DNA from: CAYWVO01 sp964461835
GTDB taxonomy: Bacteria; Zixibacteria; MSB-5A5; WJJR01; JAJRUJ01
Direction of reading: 5' to 3'
DNA length: 64,000 nt
Assembly (NCBI GenBank): GCA_964461835.1
Contig: CAYWVO010000017.1
Location: 1-64,000, forward strand
Shown: one piece after another, positions 43,524-52,716 of the stretch
Numbering within the stretch: position 1 is the stretch's first letter
Layout of the letters: every line of letters begins with the position of its first letter
The notes under the pieces: model-generated
The model's database searches: none
What the model saw: only the letters and a program-made list of their open reading frames with translations
What the model was told of the DNA's origin: nothing
Made by a program: the position numbers and the translations under genes

Positions 43524-45506
43524 CTACCGGAACAACGGCGCCAACACCAGCGACACGATTGCCATCAGCTTAATCAGAATGTTCATCGAGGGACCCGAAG
43601 TATCTTTGAACGGATCGCCGACGGTATCGCCGACCACCGCTGCTTTGTGCGCGTCCGAACCTTTACCGCCATGGGCGCCGCCTTCGATGTATTTTTTGGC
43701 GTTATCCCACGCGCCGCCGCCGTTGGCCATCATCAGGGCCATCATTACGCCGGTGAGGGTGGCGCCAGCCAGCATCCCACCCAGCGCCTCCTTACCGATC
43801 AACGAACCGACGAGGACCGGCGCGAGGACGGCGGTGAGTCCCGGCACAATCATCTGCTGCAACGCCGCGGTTGCGGAAATCGAGACGCAGCGATCCGAAT
43901 CCGGTTCCGCTTCGCCCTCCATCAGGCCTTTGATTTCGCGGAACTGGCGACGGACCTCTTCCACCATCATAAAGGCCGCCTTACCGACCGCGGTCATGGT
44001 ATTGGCCGCAATGAAGAACGGCAACAGTCCGCCAATAAAGAGGCCGGTAACCACTTTAGAAGAAACCAGATCGATAGTCTCCAACCCAACTGCGGTCGTG
44101 TACGCGGCAAAAAGCGCCAGCGCAGTCAGGGCTGCCGAACCAATGGCAAACCCCTTACCGATAGCGGCCGTGGTGTTGCCCAGCGCATCCAACCGGTCAG
44201 TAATACTGCGGACTTCCGGCCCCAGACCGGCCATTTCCGAGATGCCGCCGGCGTTGTCGGCAACGGGGCCATAGGCGTCAACCGACATGGTCACGCCAAT
44301 CGTAGAAAGCATCCCCACTGCGGCGATACCGATGCCGTAGAGACCGGCGAGTTCGTAACCAATATAGATGGCGGCGGCAATGACTAATACTGGTAATGCT
44401 ACCGATTCCATGCCAACCGCCAGCCCGGTGATAATATTCGTTGCCGGTCCGGTCTCCGAGGCTTGGGCGATATTGCGAATCGGTTTGCCCGCGGTGTAAT
44501 ATTCGGTCAGCAGCCCCAGCGCAATGCCGCAGAATGACCCGACCAGTATCGTCCAAAACACATTGACATCAACGTTCAATGCCTGTACCACAAAATAGGT
44601 TGCCACTAACATGACGATGGCCGCGACATACGTCACAATCCGTAGCACCGCCGCCGGATTCATATTCGCGAATAGACGAACGGAGAGAATGCCAAGCATG
44701 CTGGCAACAATTCCAATCATCACGACCGCAAGGGGAAGCACCACCCAGCCGAGCTTTGTCGGGTCCGTAGCGTACAGCGAGGCACCAATGACCATCGTGG
44801 CAACAATGGAACCAACATAGGATTCAAAGAGGTCGGCGCCCATTCCGGCTACGTCACCAACATTATCGCCGACATTGTCGGCGATCACCGCTGGATTTCG
44901 CGGATCATCTTCGGGAATTCCCGCTTCGACTTTCCCGACTAAGTCAGCCCCCACATCCGCGGCTTTAGTGTAAATCCCGCCCCCGACACGAGCAAACAAG
45001 GCAATCGAAGAGGCGCCCATCGAGAACCCGGAGAGGACCTGGATTTGCTCGGTTCCCAACTGACCGAACCAGATACCCAAACCCAACAACCCCAAGGCGG
45101 CAACCGACATCCCCATCACTGAGCCACCGGAAAACGCCACGACGAGTGCCTTTCCCTGACCATGATCTTTCGCAGCGGCTGTCGTACGAACATTCGCCAG
45201 GGTTGCCGAGGACATACCGAAAAACCCGGCCAGCATCGAGCAACCGGCCCCGGTCAGGAAAGCAATTGCCGATAACGTTCCGATTTTCCACAGGAGCAAG
45301 GCGAAAACAATCAAGATGAAGATCAGCAGAATCGAGTACTCGCGTTTCAAAAACACCATGGCGCCCGCGTAGATACGATTGGCGATGTTGGTCATCGTCT
45401 CGTTGCCGGTGGGCATCCCTTTGACGGAAAAGTACACACCCAGGGCAAACAAGAGACCGACACCTCCGAAAATCGGCGCCCACAATCCCCAGTTCAGGTC
45501 AACCAT
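43524..45506 (-). CDS. hppA: Membrane-bound ion-translocating pyrophosphatase
   Basis: 660 aa with about 16 membrane helices. The pyrophosphate-binding motifs are intact: YTKAADVGADLVGKVEAGIP, DDPRNPAVIADNVGDNVGD, and the C-terminal DTVGDPFKDTSGPSMNILIK. The segment NTTAAIGKGFAIGSAAL has Ala at the position that is Lys in potassium-independent enzymes, so this should be potassium-dependent. Whether it pumps protons or sodium cannot be told from what I can see. It couples pyrophosphate hydrolysis to ion export. Confidence 0.96.
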   Translation of the reverse strand: MVDLNWGLWAPIFGGVGLLFALGVYFSVKGMPTGNETMTNIANRIYAGAMVFLKREYSILLIFILIVFALLLWKIGTLSAIAFLTGAGCSMLAGFFGMSSATLANVRTTAAAKDHGQGKALVVAFSGGSVMGMSVAALGLLGLGIWFGQLGTEQIQVLSGFSMGASSIALFARVGGGIYTKAADVGADLVGKVEAGIPEDDPRNPAVIADNVGDNVGDVAGMGADLFESYVGSIVATMVIGASLYATDPTKLGWVVLPLAVVMIGIVASMLGILSVRLFANMNPAAVLRIVTYVAAIVMLVATYFVVQALNVDVNVFWTILVGSFCGIALGLLTEYYTAGKPIRNIAQASETGPATNIITGLAVGMESVALPVLVIAAAIYIGYELAGLYGIGIAAVGMLSTIGVTMSVDAYGPVADNAGGISEMAGLGPEVRSITDRLDALGNTTAAIGKGFAIGSAALTALALFAAYTTAVGLETIDLVSSKVVTGLFIGGLLPFFIAANTMTAVGKAAFMMVEEVRRQFREIKGLMEGEAEPDSDRCVSISATAALQQMIVPGLTAVLAPVLVGSLIGKEALGGMLAGATLTGVMMALMMANGGGAWDNAKKYIEGGAHGGKGSDAHKAAVVGDTVGDPFKDTSGPSMNILIKLMAIVSLVLAPLFR

Positions 45507-45565
45507 AGATAATCTCCCCTAACCCGTTACGGTTTATAGGCTTTCATCTCCCTCATAAGGCTGCT

Positions 45566-45595
45566 AATATAGGGGTTGGAGAAAGAAATGGGCAA
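45566..45595 (-). promoter_or_regulatory. Promoter of hppA
   Basis: On the minus strand TTGCCC (45590-45595), 18 bp spacer, TATATT (45566-45571), about 60 bp before the hppA start. Confidence 0.45.
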
Positions 45596-45663
45596 GGACA
45601 AAGTGAAATTTGTGACAAGCACCTTGTCCACTGCTGGGGCATAAAATGGGACAAATGCCCGGA

Positions 45664-48147
45664 CTAATCGTGGAGAACTGTCACGCCTTTGGCCTCTAAC
45701 GCCGGAAAGACAACCCGCAGCAATTCCCGGGTCAACGCCCGGTCGCGCACGATGAGTGTATCCCCTTCACCGAACCCAGGATTATCGATAAGTTCATGAA
45801 ACGAATACACGGGATTTCCGCTGAGGTCGAGGGTCCGCAGTTCGGTCAGATGTTGCATTCCGGACAATTCCAGCAGCTCATTTCCGGCGAGGTTCAAATA
45901 CACCAAGTTTCGTAGCTTGCGCAACGGTAGTTGATTGCTTACACCGTTGAACGACAGATTCAGCGAGTCGAGGTGTTCCATATCCTGCAAGGGAGTAATA
46001 TCCTGCACCCGATTACTGGTTAAGTCCAAATACCGCATGTCCGTCATGAGCCAGAGAGGTGAAATGTCATGGATATAGTTTACCTGTAACTCCAACCTTT
46101 GCAACGAAAGGAGGTGCTTCAGGGGGTCGATATCAAAAATCAGCTGGCTCTGGCTCAGATTCAATGATGTCAGGTTGGGCAGAAATTCAAGGCCGGAGAG
46201 ATCGCGGATGGCTCTCCCCATAAGTATAAGGTCAGTGAAATTAACCAACTCCGATGCCATCAATGGGTCGCTCACGTTCCCGGTCAGATTGCGAATAGCA
46301 AATTCCAGGGCGGATTCTTCAAAAATAACTTCAATCTGGTCGATGCCTTTGATCGCAATCGTATTGGAGATTTCGGAGCGGTTGTAATCCTGATCAAGCG
46401 TCCGCATGGCCATATACGTCGGCTCCGAAAGATCGTAGGGCAAAACGGTCCACTCCTCAAGGGTTCCGGAAGATGCAGGCGCAATTTCGCCCATTAGTTT
46501 CACCGAAGAATTCCAGTTCTCTTCTGTAATCGGCACGGTGTTATACCGGAAATCATACCAGGTAGCGGTGCCGGAACTCAAATCATTGCCGGGGGCGGTC
46601 CACTGTAACCGTATCGAATTTCCGCGGTATTCAACGTTGGCCAAATCGGTAACCGGTGATGGTTCGGTCCAGTCCCCGTAGCTCAGGACTGGTCGACGAC
46701 TTACGGGAAACATTTCATGGTCCATCTGTGCGCCCGTGGAACCACCAAACCGGATTGTGATCTCCCCGTCCTGCTTACGCAGACCTTCCATGGCCGCCAC
46801 GCCAACGCCGTAGTAGAACCATACCCCATGCTCATCCGCCTGCGCATTCGACAGCGCATCGGCGGAGAAGGACTCGACGTCGATAATATCATTTTCAAAT
46901 GACACGACAATCCCCAGGCCATTGGGGGGATTGTACCCCTGCGGGAAATTAAATAGCAAAACTTCCGATTCCACCGGCCAATACAAGCTCAGTTGCCGAT
47001 CGCGGAAGTAGTCGAAGTAATAGGTTTCACCGGACGGATCCTGCATTTCGTACATATCCAGCCAGTACACGCCGTGCTCGTCCTCCCGAACAGTAAGCGT
47101 GTCGCGCTCATACCCTTCTGGGTAATCCAGATAGGTCAAACCGCCAAATACCGGCTTGTAGTTAAGCTGGGCGAAGAAGTGTTCAATTAACGTTGCGGTC
47201 GTCTGGGTTTTCCCGGCAGTTCTCCGCATCCAGGAGCGCTGGAACGTCGCCGGTTCCGCCAGCAATCCGGCGAATGCCTGGGGCAGGAAATTGACCGTTC
47301 CGAACGGTGCCCGTGGCGGATCTGTCGTCTCGACTGCATCGAATACGCCAAGAGCTGTCCCGAGTGTCTGATACGCTGCAATGAGATCCGCCGCATGAGA
47401 ATAGTGGATAATGCCGTCACCATCCTCAATCGCCCGCAAGACACCGAAGAAAGTCTCTACGGCATTGGTTACAGCACCGTCGTCGGCTGTTGCATTATCA
47501 AGTGCAGTCTTGATATCCTGGAATTGCGTGATAATGGTTTCAACCGTTCCCTGCGGCAGTAGATCGCTGAAATTCGTTCCACGTTGGCCCTGCATGAGAC
47601 TGACGGCGTCGCCAATGATCGAACTGATGGTTGAGCGGGCATCCTGTTCCGCCCAGATTACAGCCACGGTAATTTCCGATACCGCCGGGATTCGCGCGCG
47701 ATTCGCGTCCGTTTGCAGCGCCGGAGTCATAAAAGTCCACGACCCGTCGGCCACATAACCCACCAGCAAAGTCCCTTCCAACACATCTGAGGGCATCAGT
47801 TCATTCAGGTAGGTCACATCGATCCAGATCGTATCCTGAATCTGGCCATTCGAGAGCGAAATGGTAAAGACCTGGGAGGCAAGTCCGCGATCGGACGGTA
47901 ATGACGGAAACTCCTCGACAGCGGTGATTTCGACGTATGCATCTTCGGTGATCGCTTCGGGGGGAACCGTGACAAAAACCCTATTGTCGAGTGAGGCCGT
48001 GCCTCCCTCTTCAAATTTGATCAGATTCGTCTGCGGACCAATCAGGTTGTCATCATCATCACCACAGCCGCCTAATCCCAGGGCGGCAATCAGGGCCGCC
48101 AGTAGCAGCCACCGTGACAGTGAGTTATTCATATCGCGCACGTGCAT
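45664..48147 (-). CDS. Leucine-rich-repeat lipoprotein
   Basis: 827 aa. Signal peptide with lipobox LGLGGC near residue 28 followed by an acidic DDDDN stretch, so a lipid-anchored protein. A beta-rich N-terminal region contains TASLDNRVFVTVPPEAITED (ZU5-like), a fibronectin-like segment (TDLANVEYRGNSIRLQWTAP), and the C terminus holds about six leucine-rich repeats of the 22-residue internalin type (LTSLNLSQSQLIFDIDPLKH; LVYLNLAGNELLELSGMQHL). Probably a surface protein-binding molecule. The start is ambiguous: ATG at 48147 is only 2 bp from AGGAG, while a GTG six bases on has ideal spacing. Confidence 0.85.
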   Translation of the reverse strand: MHVRDMNNSLSRWLLLAALIAALGLGGCGDDDDNLIGPQTNLIKFEEGGTASLDNRVFVTVPPEAITEDAYVEITAVEEFPSLPSDRGLASQVFTISLSNGQIQDTIWIDVTYLNELMPSDVLEGTLLVGYVADGSWTFMTPALQTDANRARIPAVSEITVAVIWAEQDARSTISSIIGDAVSLMQGQRGTNFSDLLPQGTVETIITQFQDIKTALDNATADDGAVTNAVETFFGVLRAIEDGDGIIHYSHAADLIAAYQTLGTALGVFDAVETTDPPRAPFGTVNFLPQAFAGLLAEPATFQRSWMRRTAGKTQTTATLIEHFFAQLNYKPVFGGLTYLDYPEGYERDTLTVREDEHGVYWLDMYEMQDPSGETYYFDYFRDRQLSLYWPVESEVLLFNFPQGYNPPNGLGIVVSFENDIIDVESFSADALSNAQADEHGVWFYYGVGVAAMEGLRKQDGEITIRFGGSTGAQMDHEMFPVSRRPVLSYGDWTEPSPVTDLANVEYRGNSIRLQWTAPGNDLSSGTATWYDFRYNTVPITEENWNSSVKLMGEIAPASSGTLEEWTVLPYDLSEPTYMAMRTLDQDYNRSEISNTIAIKGIDQIEVIFEESALEFAIRNLTGNVSDPLMASELVNFTDLILMGRAIRDLSGLEFLPNLTSLNLSQSQLIFDIDPLKHLLSLQRLELQVNYIHDISPLWLMTDMRYLDLTSNRVQDITPLQDMEHLDSLNLSFNGVSNQLPLRKLRNLVYLNLAGNELLELSGMQHLTELRTLDLSGNPVYSFHELIDNPGFGEGDTLIVRDRALTRELLRVVFPALEAKGVTVLHD

Positions 48148-48455
48148 ATCTCCTGTAATAATTTCTGAAAGACCAGGTTCTCAACCCGTCAGCACCCTTT
48201 TCTCCCAAACAATACAACTTAATGCCTGAAAACCATTTTGGCAACGCGTGTTGCGTTTTTCTATGCAACGGGCGGTGCTATTTCGACATTTTTTTGTCGG
48301 TTTCACTCCAGGCAACCCAAAGTTGCCACATGTTTTCAATACACGCAATGTACGGGATCCTTCCCAATATCGTCGCAGATGAGCGTTTTTCCAATGACAA
48401 AATCACTGTTTTAGCCGACTACCAGCGATTTGCAGCCTTGTACAGGAAGTTTTGT
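48148..48455. other. Divergent intergenic region with three hairpins
   Basis: No gene. Three short palindromes lie within 90 bp: GCAAC-GCGT-GTTGC (48241-48254, followed by GTTTTT), CGACA/TGTCG with a T-only loop (48284-48299), and GGCAAC/GTTGCC (48311-48327). The first could be a weak plus-strand terminator. Confidence 0.5.
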
Positions 48456-48483
48456 TTGACATTGTCGTCTGGCAGTCTATATT
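48456..48483 (+). promoter_or_regulatory. Promoter of the rpsU-yqeY operon
   Basis: TTGACA (48456-48461), 16 bp spacer, TATATT (48478-48483), a close sigma70 match. The leader to rpsU would be about 120 nt. Confidence 0.7.
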
Positions 48484-48610
48484 GCCCGCGGCAGGGTATG
48501 TTGTGCCTGGAGGTGCGGTGTGCCTTGTGAGTGACGATACAGAGAGTAGCAATATACTGCCTGGACAACAGAGACCGGGCATTTCGAAGTGAAAGGGGGT
48601 CGAGCAGTAG

Positions 48611-48805
48611 ATGGCGGGTATCCGCGTACGGGATGAAGAGTCCTTTGAACGTGCACTGAAACGGTTCAACAAAGCGTGCGAAAAATCCGGAATTATGTCT
48701 GATATCAAGAAGAATCAACATTTCGAGAAACCGTCGGATCGTCGTAAACGCAAATTGAATCAGGCCATACGCCGCAATCGCAAGAAGCAACTCCGTCGTA
48801 AATGA
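48611..48805 (+). CDS. rpsU: 30S ribosomal protein bS21
   Basis: 64 aa, typical of bS21: GIRVRDEESFERALKRFNK, KACEKSGIM, and the basic tail RRKRKLNQAIRRNRKKQLRR. It binds the 16S rRNA 3' region on the small subunit. It overlaps yqeY by 4 bp. The pairing rpsU-yqeY-...-dnaG is the conserved macromolecular-synthesis arrangement, here without an adjacent rpoD. Confidence 0.97.
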   Translation: MAGIRVRDEESFERALKRFNKACEKSGIMSDIKKNQHFEKPSDRRKRKLNQAIRRNRKKQLRRK

Positions 48806-49323
48806 GCGGCCAGGTACACAAGAAAATCCCGGGAGATCTCACTGCGGCGATGAAAAGCCGCGACAGCGTGAGAACAAACGTGCTTCGAGGATTGAAGTCC
48901 GAGCTCATGTATAAAGAAATCGATGTGGGCCGTGACCTCTCCGACGAGGAATGTGTAGGAGTCATTCGTGCCGCAGTGCGCAAACGACAAGATGCAATTG
49001 ACGCCTTCAAGAAAGCGGGGCGCGCTGATCGGGCTGCCGAGGAAGAGAAGGAGTTGGCGGTCATCAAAGAATATCTCCCCCAGGAGTTGTCTGCCGACGA
49101 GCTGGGAGAATTAATCGATGAGGTGATTGCCGAGGTCAACGCGTCAGGACCCAAAGATTTCGGTGCGGTAATGAAAGGGGCGATGGCCAAAGTCGCCGGA
49201 CGGGCTGCCGGCAAGGCCGTGGCGGCTGCTGTTAAAGCGAAATTACAGGAAAAACCTGTGCAGTTTATGCTGATGCGGAACGGCAGGCTGAGGCAGGATG
49301 TGCATATACGTTTTCGATCGTAA
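48802..49323 (+). CDS. yqeY: GatB/YqeY-domain protein
   Basis: 173 aa. The YqeY fold is shown by LTAAMKSRDSVRTNVLRGLK, EYLPQELSADELGELI, and KDFGAVMKGAMAKVAGRAAG. The last 25 residues (FMLMRNGRLRQDVHIRF) extend beyond the usual end near AKVAGRADGKxV and are strain- or lineage-specific. The family resembles the C-terminal domain of GatB and may act on tRNA or RNA. It overlaps rpsU by 4 bp (ATGA). Confidence 0.95.
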   Translation: MSGQVHKKIPGDLTAAMKSRDSVRTNVLRGLKSELMYKEIDVGRDLSDEECVGVIRAAVRKRQDAIDAFKKAGRADRAAEEEKELAVIKEYLPQELSADELGELIDEVIAEVNASGPKDFGAVMKGAMAKVAGRAAGKAVAAAVKAKLQEKPVQFMLMRNGRLRQDVHIRFRS

Positions 49324-49425
49324 TGGGGCAGGGATCGGCGGAACCTCCGCCGGGTTGCGAGTGAGCTCTATCTCGATTCAGCGTCTCCCTCTGCCCTCAA
49401 CTGGTTAGCAAACCGGGGAGGGGCT

Positions 49426-50076
49426 ATGAACTTTCTGGACCTGATTATGCTATTGATCCTGGTCGCGGGCGCCGTATATGGCAGCAAGATCGGGTTTATA
49501 CGCGAAACGGTGGGTGTCATTGCCTTAATTGGTGCCATTGTGCTCGCCGTGCACTACAACGATTTTCTCACGGCGGAAATGGAGGATTGGTTACGCGTAT
49601 CGCCCATGTGGGCCAGCTTGGCGGCATTTGTCATATCCGGGGCACTGCTCTACGCGCTGTTTAAGTTATTGGCGAAATTGCTGTACCGTGTCGCAGAGGT
49701 TCATCGACTGGGCAAGACCGACAAATTCGGTGGGGCGATCGTTGGTATCGCGCACGGCTGGTTTCTGGGCGGATTCATCATTTTTATGCTCCTATATATC
49801 CCGCTGCCACGACCTGTGGAGGAACGGGTAGAAAGCTCCTACCTGGCGATTCGGATGGCCTCGGCCGTACCTTTTCTCTATGAAGCCACCGGTGGATTGC
49901 ACCCCTCGGAAAAATCCTTCGTGTTGAAGCTGGAGGATTCCCTGACCGGACAGCCCACTTCGATCAAATCAAACCAAGGCAAGCATGAGAAACGACGGCC
50001 GTTGACTGCTGTCGACCGAGCGCGTATTAATGAATTTTTAAACCGAGTCGAGCGGCTATTTTTCGAGGAAACTTGA
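49426..50076 (+). CDS. cvpA: CvpA-family membrane protein
   Basis: 216 aa with four membrane helices: LDLIMLLILVAGAVYGSKIG, VIALIGAIVLAVHY, a third near FVISGALLYALFKLL, and a fourth at GWFLGGFIIFMLLYIPL. It carries the CvpA signature region (GRTDKFGG-like segment GKTDKFGGAIVGIAHG). The C-terminal 70 residues are soluble and charged. CvpA homologues are needed for some secretion and membrane stress responses. It lies upstream of mutS2, a common arrangement. Confidence 0.9.
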   Translation: MNFLDLIMLLILVAGAVYGSKIGFIRETVGVIALIGAIVLAVHYNDFLTAEMEDWLRVSPMWASLAAFVISGALLYALFKLLAKLLYRVAEVHRLGKTDKFGGAIVGIAHGWFLGGFIIFMLLYIPLPRPVEERVESSYLAIRMASAVPFLYEATGGLHPSEKSFVLKLEDSLTGQPTSIKSNQGKHEKRRPLTAVDRARINEFLNRVERLFFEET

Positions 50077-50171
50077 CCCCGGCGGTCAATTCCCTTTATT
50101 GGCGCCCGTTACCGGGCGCCTTTCTATTTGTGAGGACTATGGAATGCGGCCGCAGGACGTAGGATAAGATA

Positions 50172-52577
50172 GTGGAAAAACATACACTCAATGTCCTGGA
50201 ATTCGCCAAGGCGATTGAATCAATCGCCGGCTCTGCGCTGACACCCATGGGACGGGAACGGTTACTGGCCACCCGGCCGCAGGCTGATTTTGCCGCCATC
50301 AAGCGACTCCTCGACGAAACCTGGGAGATGCAGGATTTGCTTACCGTCGAGGGCGATTTCCCGCTGGGGCGAATAACAGACATTCGACCGTCGTTGTTGC
50401 GCACGTCGTTGGAGGGTAACTTCCTCGATCCCAAAGAAATGCTGGCAATCGCCGAATTCCTGGAATTATGCCAGGATTTGTTGCGCTTTTCCAAGGTTAC
50501 CGCCGAGAAGTACCCCTTGTTGGAGGAGCACCTCTCCCTGCTGGTTTCCGGCCACCAGATTGTCAAGCGCATCCGCACGGCCATCGACGAAGATGGCGAG
50601 TTACGGGATAATGCTTCCAAAGACTTGCATCGCCTGCGTGGCGAGAAACGGGCCGTGCGCGACTCGATCATGAGCCGGCTGGAAAAAATTATCGCTCGGC
50701 GAGATCCGGACCCCGCCTGGCAGGAAGATATCATTACCCTGCGCAACGACCGGTATGTCATCCCGATTCGCACCGGCGAACTTTCCCCACGCGACGGGGT
50801 CATCCAGGACCGCTCGTCCACCGGACAGACGTTGTTCGTCGAACCGTTCAAAGTTATCGAATTGAACAACCGGCTCCGACACATCCTGATTGAGGAACGC
50901 CGGGAAATTGAAAAAATCCTGCGCTCGATCACCCGGATGATCGCCAGCGAGGTGGATCGACTCACCGAAAATGTCCGCATTGTCGGGATTCTCGATTCGC
51001 TATATGCCAAAGCCCGCTGGGCGGCCAAAACGCAATCGCAGGTGGTCGAATTGGTCGACGGTCCCCAGTTCTCGATCCGGGAGGGTCGTCACCCCCTATT
51101 GGTCATTCGGAGCCTGGAGCAACCCGAGGAGGAGCGCGAGGAAGTCGTGCCAATCAGCGTCTCGCTGGGTGAATCATTTATTGGTCTGGTAGTCACCGGT
51201 CCCAACACGGGCGGTAAGACCGTCTCATTGAAAACCGTTGGCTTGTTGACCTTGATGACCCAGGCGGGCCTCCCGGTGCCGGCTCGTGACGGAACACGGA
51301 TCGGGGTTTTCCAGCAGGTGTTTGCCGACATCGGCGATGAGCAATCGATTGAGTCCTCCCTCTCCACCTTTTCCTCACACATGCGCCAGATCCGCAATGC
51401 TTTAGAGCATGCGGATGATTCTTCGCTGGTTTTACTGGACGAACTCGGTGCGGGAACCGATCCCCGTGAGGGCGCGGCACTTGGCGAGGCGATCATTACC
51501 AGCTTGATCGAGACCGGCGCGCGAGTGATGTGCACCACCCACTACACTGCCTTAAAAGCCTTGTCTCAAAACAATCCACTCATCGAGAATGCCGCGGTAG
51601 AATTTGATGCCGAGACGCTACAACCGACGTTTCGTCTACATCTCGGAGTTCCCGGCGCGTCGTATGCAATCGACATTGCCCGCCGATTGGGGATGCCCGA
51701 TTCGATTACCGAGCGGGCCGCCACCCTGCTCGGAGAGCAGGAAGTCAACCTCGCGCAGTTGCTGGCGGAGCTTTCGGAAAACCTGAAGCGCGTCCGCGAA
51801 CAGGAAGAAGCTTTAACCAAGCGGCAACAGGCCACCGAAGAACTGGAAAGCCTGCTGCAAGACCGGCGGGCCAAGCTCCACGAGACTGAGCAGGAATTTA
51901 AGGAACAGGCCCTGGTCGAGGCGGAAAAAATTGTGCAACAAACAAAACGCGATATGGAACACCTGGTCAAAGAAATCCGCGAAACCCAGGCTCGAAGAGA
52001 TTTAGTCAAAAAAGCCCATCGACAACTGGCAGATACTGCCGAAAAAACCCGGCAGGAAATCAAACGCGTGAAAAAACCCAGTGCTCCTCCCCCACCCACG
52101 TCCGACGAACCACTGCAGCCGGGCGACCGCGTCTGGGTGGAATCATTCAAGAAAGAAGGGGAAGTGGTCGAACTCTTCCCGGACCAGCGCAAGGTGAAAC
52201 TCCGGTTCGGGAATATGTATTACACCATTGACGATATCCATTGCCGGAAAATCGGCGCAGCTGCGTCTGAGCGACGGGAAGTGCACTCCGCCCCGGTGCA
52301 ATATTCCTACAGTTCAGAGGTTTCGCCGGAAATATCGCTACGGGGCATGACCGCCGAGGACGCTCGCGAGGAGCTGGATAACTACCTCGACGAGGCCCTG
52401 CTGGCCGGGTGGGAAGAAGTGCGGATTGTCCACGGCAAAGGCGAGGGTATTCTGCGGCGAGTGGTCCAGCAGATGCTCAATGCTGATAGGCGCGTGATTT
52501 CACAGCGGGTCGGTGAATGGAACGAGGGTGACCTGGGCGTCACCATTGCGCGCCTGCGCAAGTCAAAACGTACCTGA
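50172..52577 (+). CDS. mutS2: MutS2 endonuclease/ribosome-rescue-type ATPase
   Basis: 801 aa from GTG at 50172. It lacks the mismatch-binding N terminus of MutS and shows the MutS2 core: Walker A GPNTGGKTVSLKTVG, LLDELGAGTDPREGAALG (Walker B/signature), a long coiled coil (about 510-640), a KOW-like segment (LQPGDRVWVESFKKEGEVV), and a C-terminal Smr domain (LRGMTAEDAREELDNYL, IVHGKGEGILRRVV). The Smr motif is LRGM instead of LDLRG. MutS2 proteins act in recombination suppression and ribosome rescue. Confidence 0.96.
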   Translation: MEKHTLNVLEFAKAIESIAGSALTPMGRERLLATRPQADFAAIKRLLDETWEMQDLLTVEGDFPLGRITDIRPSLLRTSLEGNFLDPKEMLAIAEFLELCQDLLRFSKVTAEKYPLLEEHLSLLVSGHQIVKRIRTAIDEDGELRDNASKDLHRLRGEKRAVRDSIMSRLEKIIARRDPDPAWQEDIITLRNDRYVIPIRTGELSPRDGVIQDRSSTGQTLFVEPFKVIELNNRLRHILIEERREIEKILRSITRMIASEVDRLTENVRIVGILDSLYAKARWAAKTQSQVVELVDGPQFSIREGRHPLLVIRSLEQPEEEREEVVPISVSLGESFIGLVVTGPNTGGKTVSLKTVGLLTLMTQAGLPVPARDGTRIGVFQQVFADIGDEQSIESSLSTFSSHMRQIRNALEHADDSSLVLLDELGAGTDPREGAALGEAIITSLIETGARVMCTTHYTALKALSQNNPLIENAAVEFDAETLQPTFRLHLGVPGASYAIDIARRLGMPDSITERAATLLGEQEVNLAQLLAELSENLKRVREQEEALTKRQQATEELESLLQDRRAKLHETEQEFKEQALVEAEKIVQQTKRDMEHLVKEIRETQARRDLVKKAHRQLADTAEKTRQEIKRVKKPSAPPPPTSDEPLQPGDRVWVESFKKEGEVVELFPDQRKVKLRFGNMYYTIDDIHCRKIGAAASERREVHSAPVQYSYSSEVSPEISLRGMTAEDAREELDNYLDEALLAGWEEVRIVHGKGEGILRRVVQQMLNADRRVISQRVGEWNEGDLGVTIARLRKSKRT

Positions 52578-52716
52578 TTCCTGCAATTGATTCATTCCTC
52601 CCGGTGTGCCGATAATACTAACGACACCCGTACTGGGTGGCCACCTTGGGGTTGGTCCCTGGTATTGAGTTGGTCAGCGTGCGGGGACATGCGCCGACCA
52701 CAAAATTGATTTTCAC

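Noticed and set aside
48456..48610. Riboswitch or ribosomal-protein leader before rpsU
   Set aside because: The leader is about 120 nt but I see no conserved aptamer motif.
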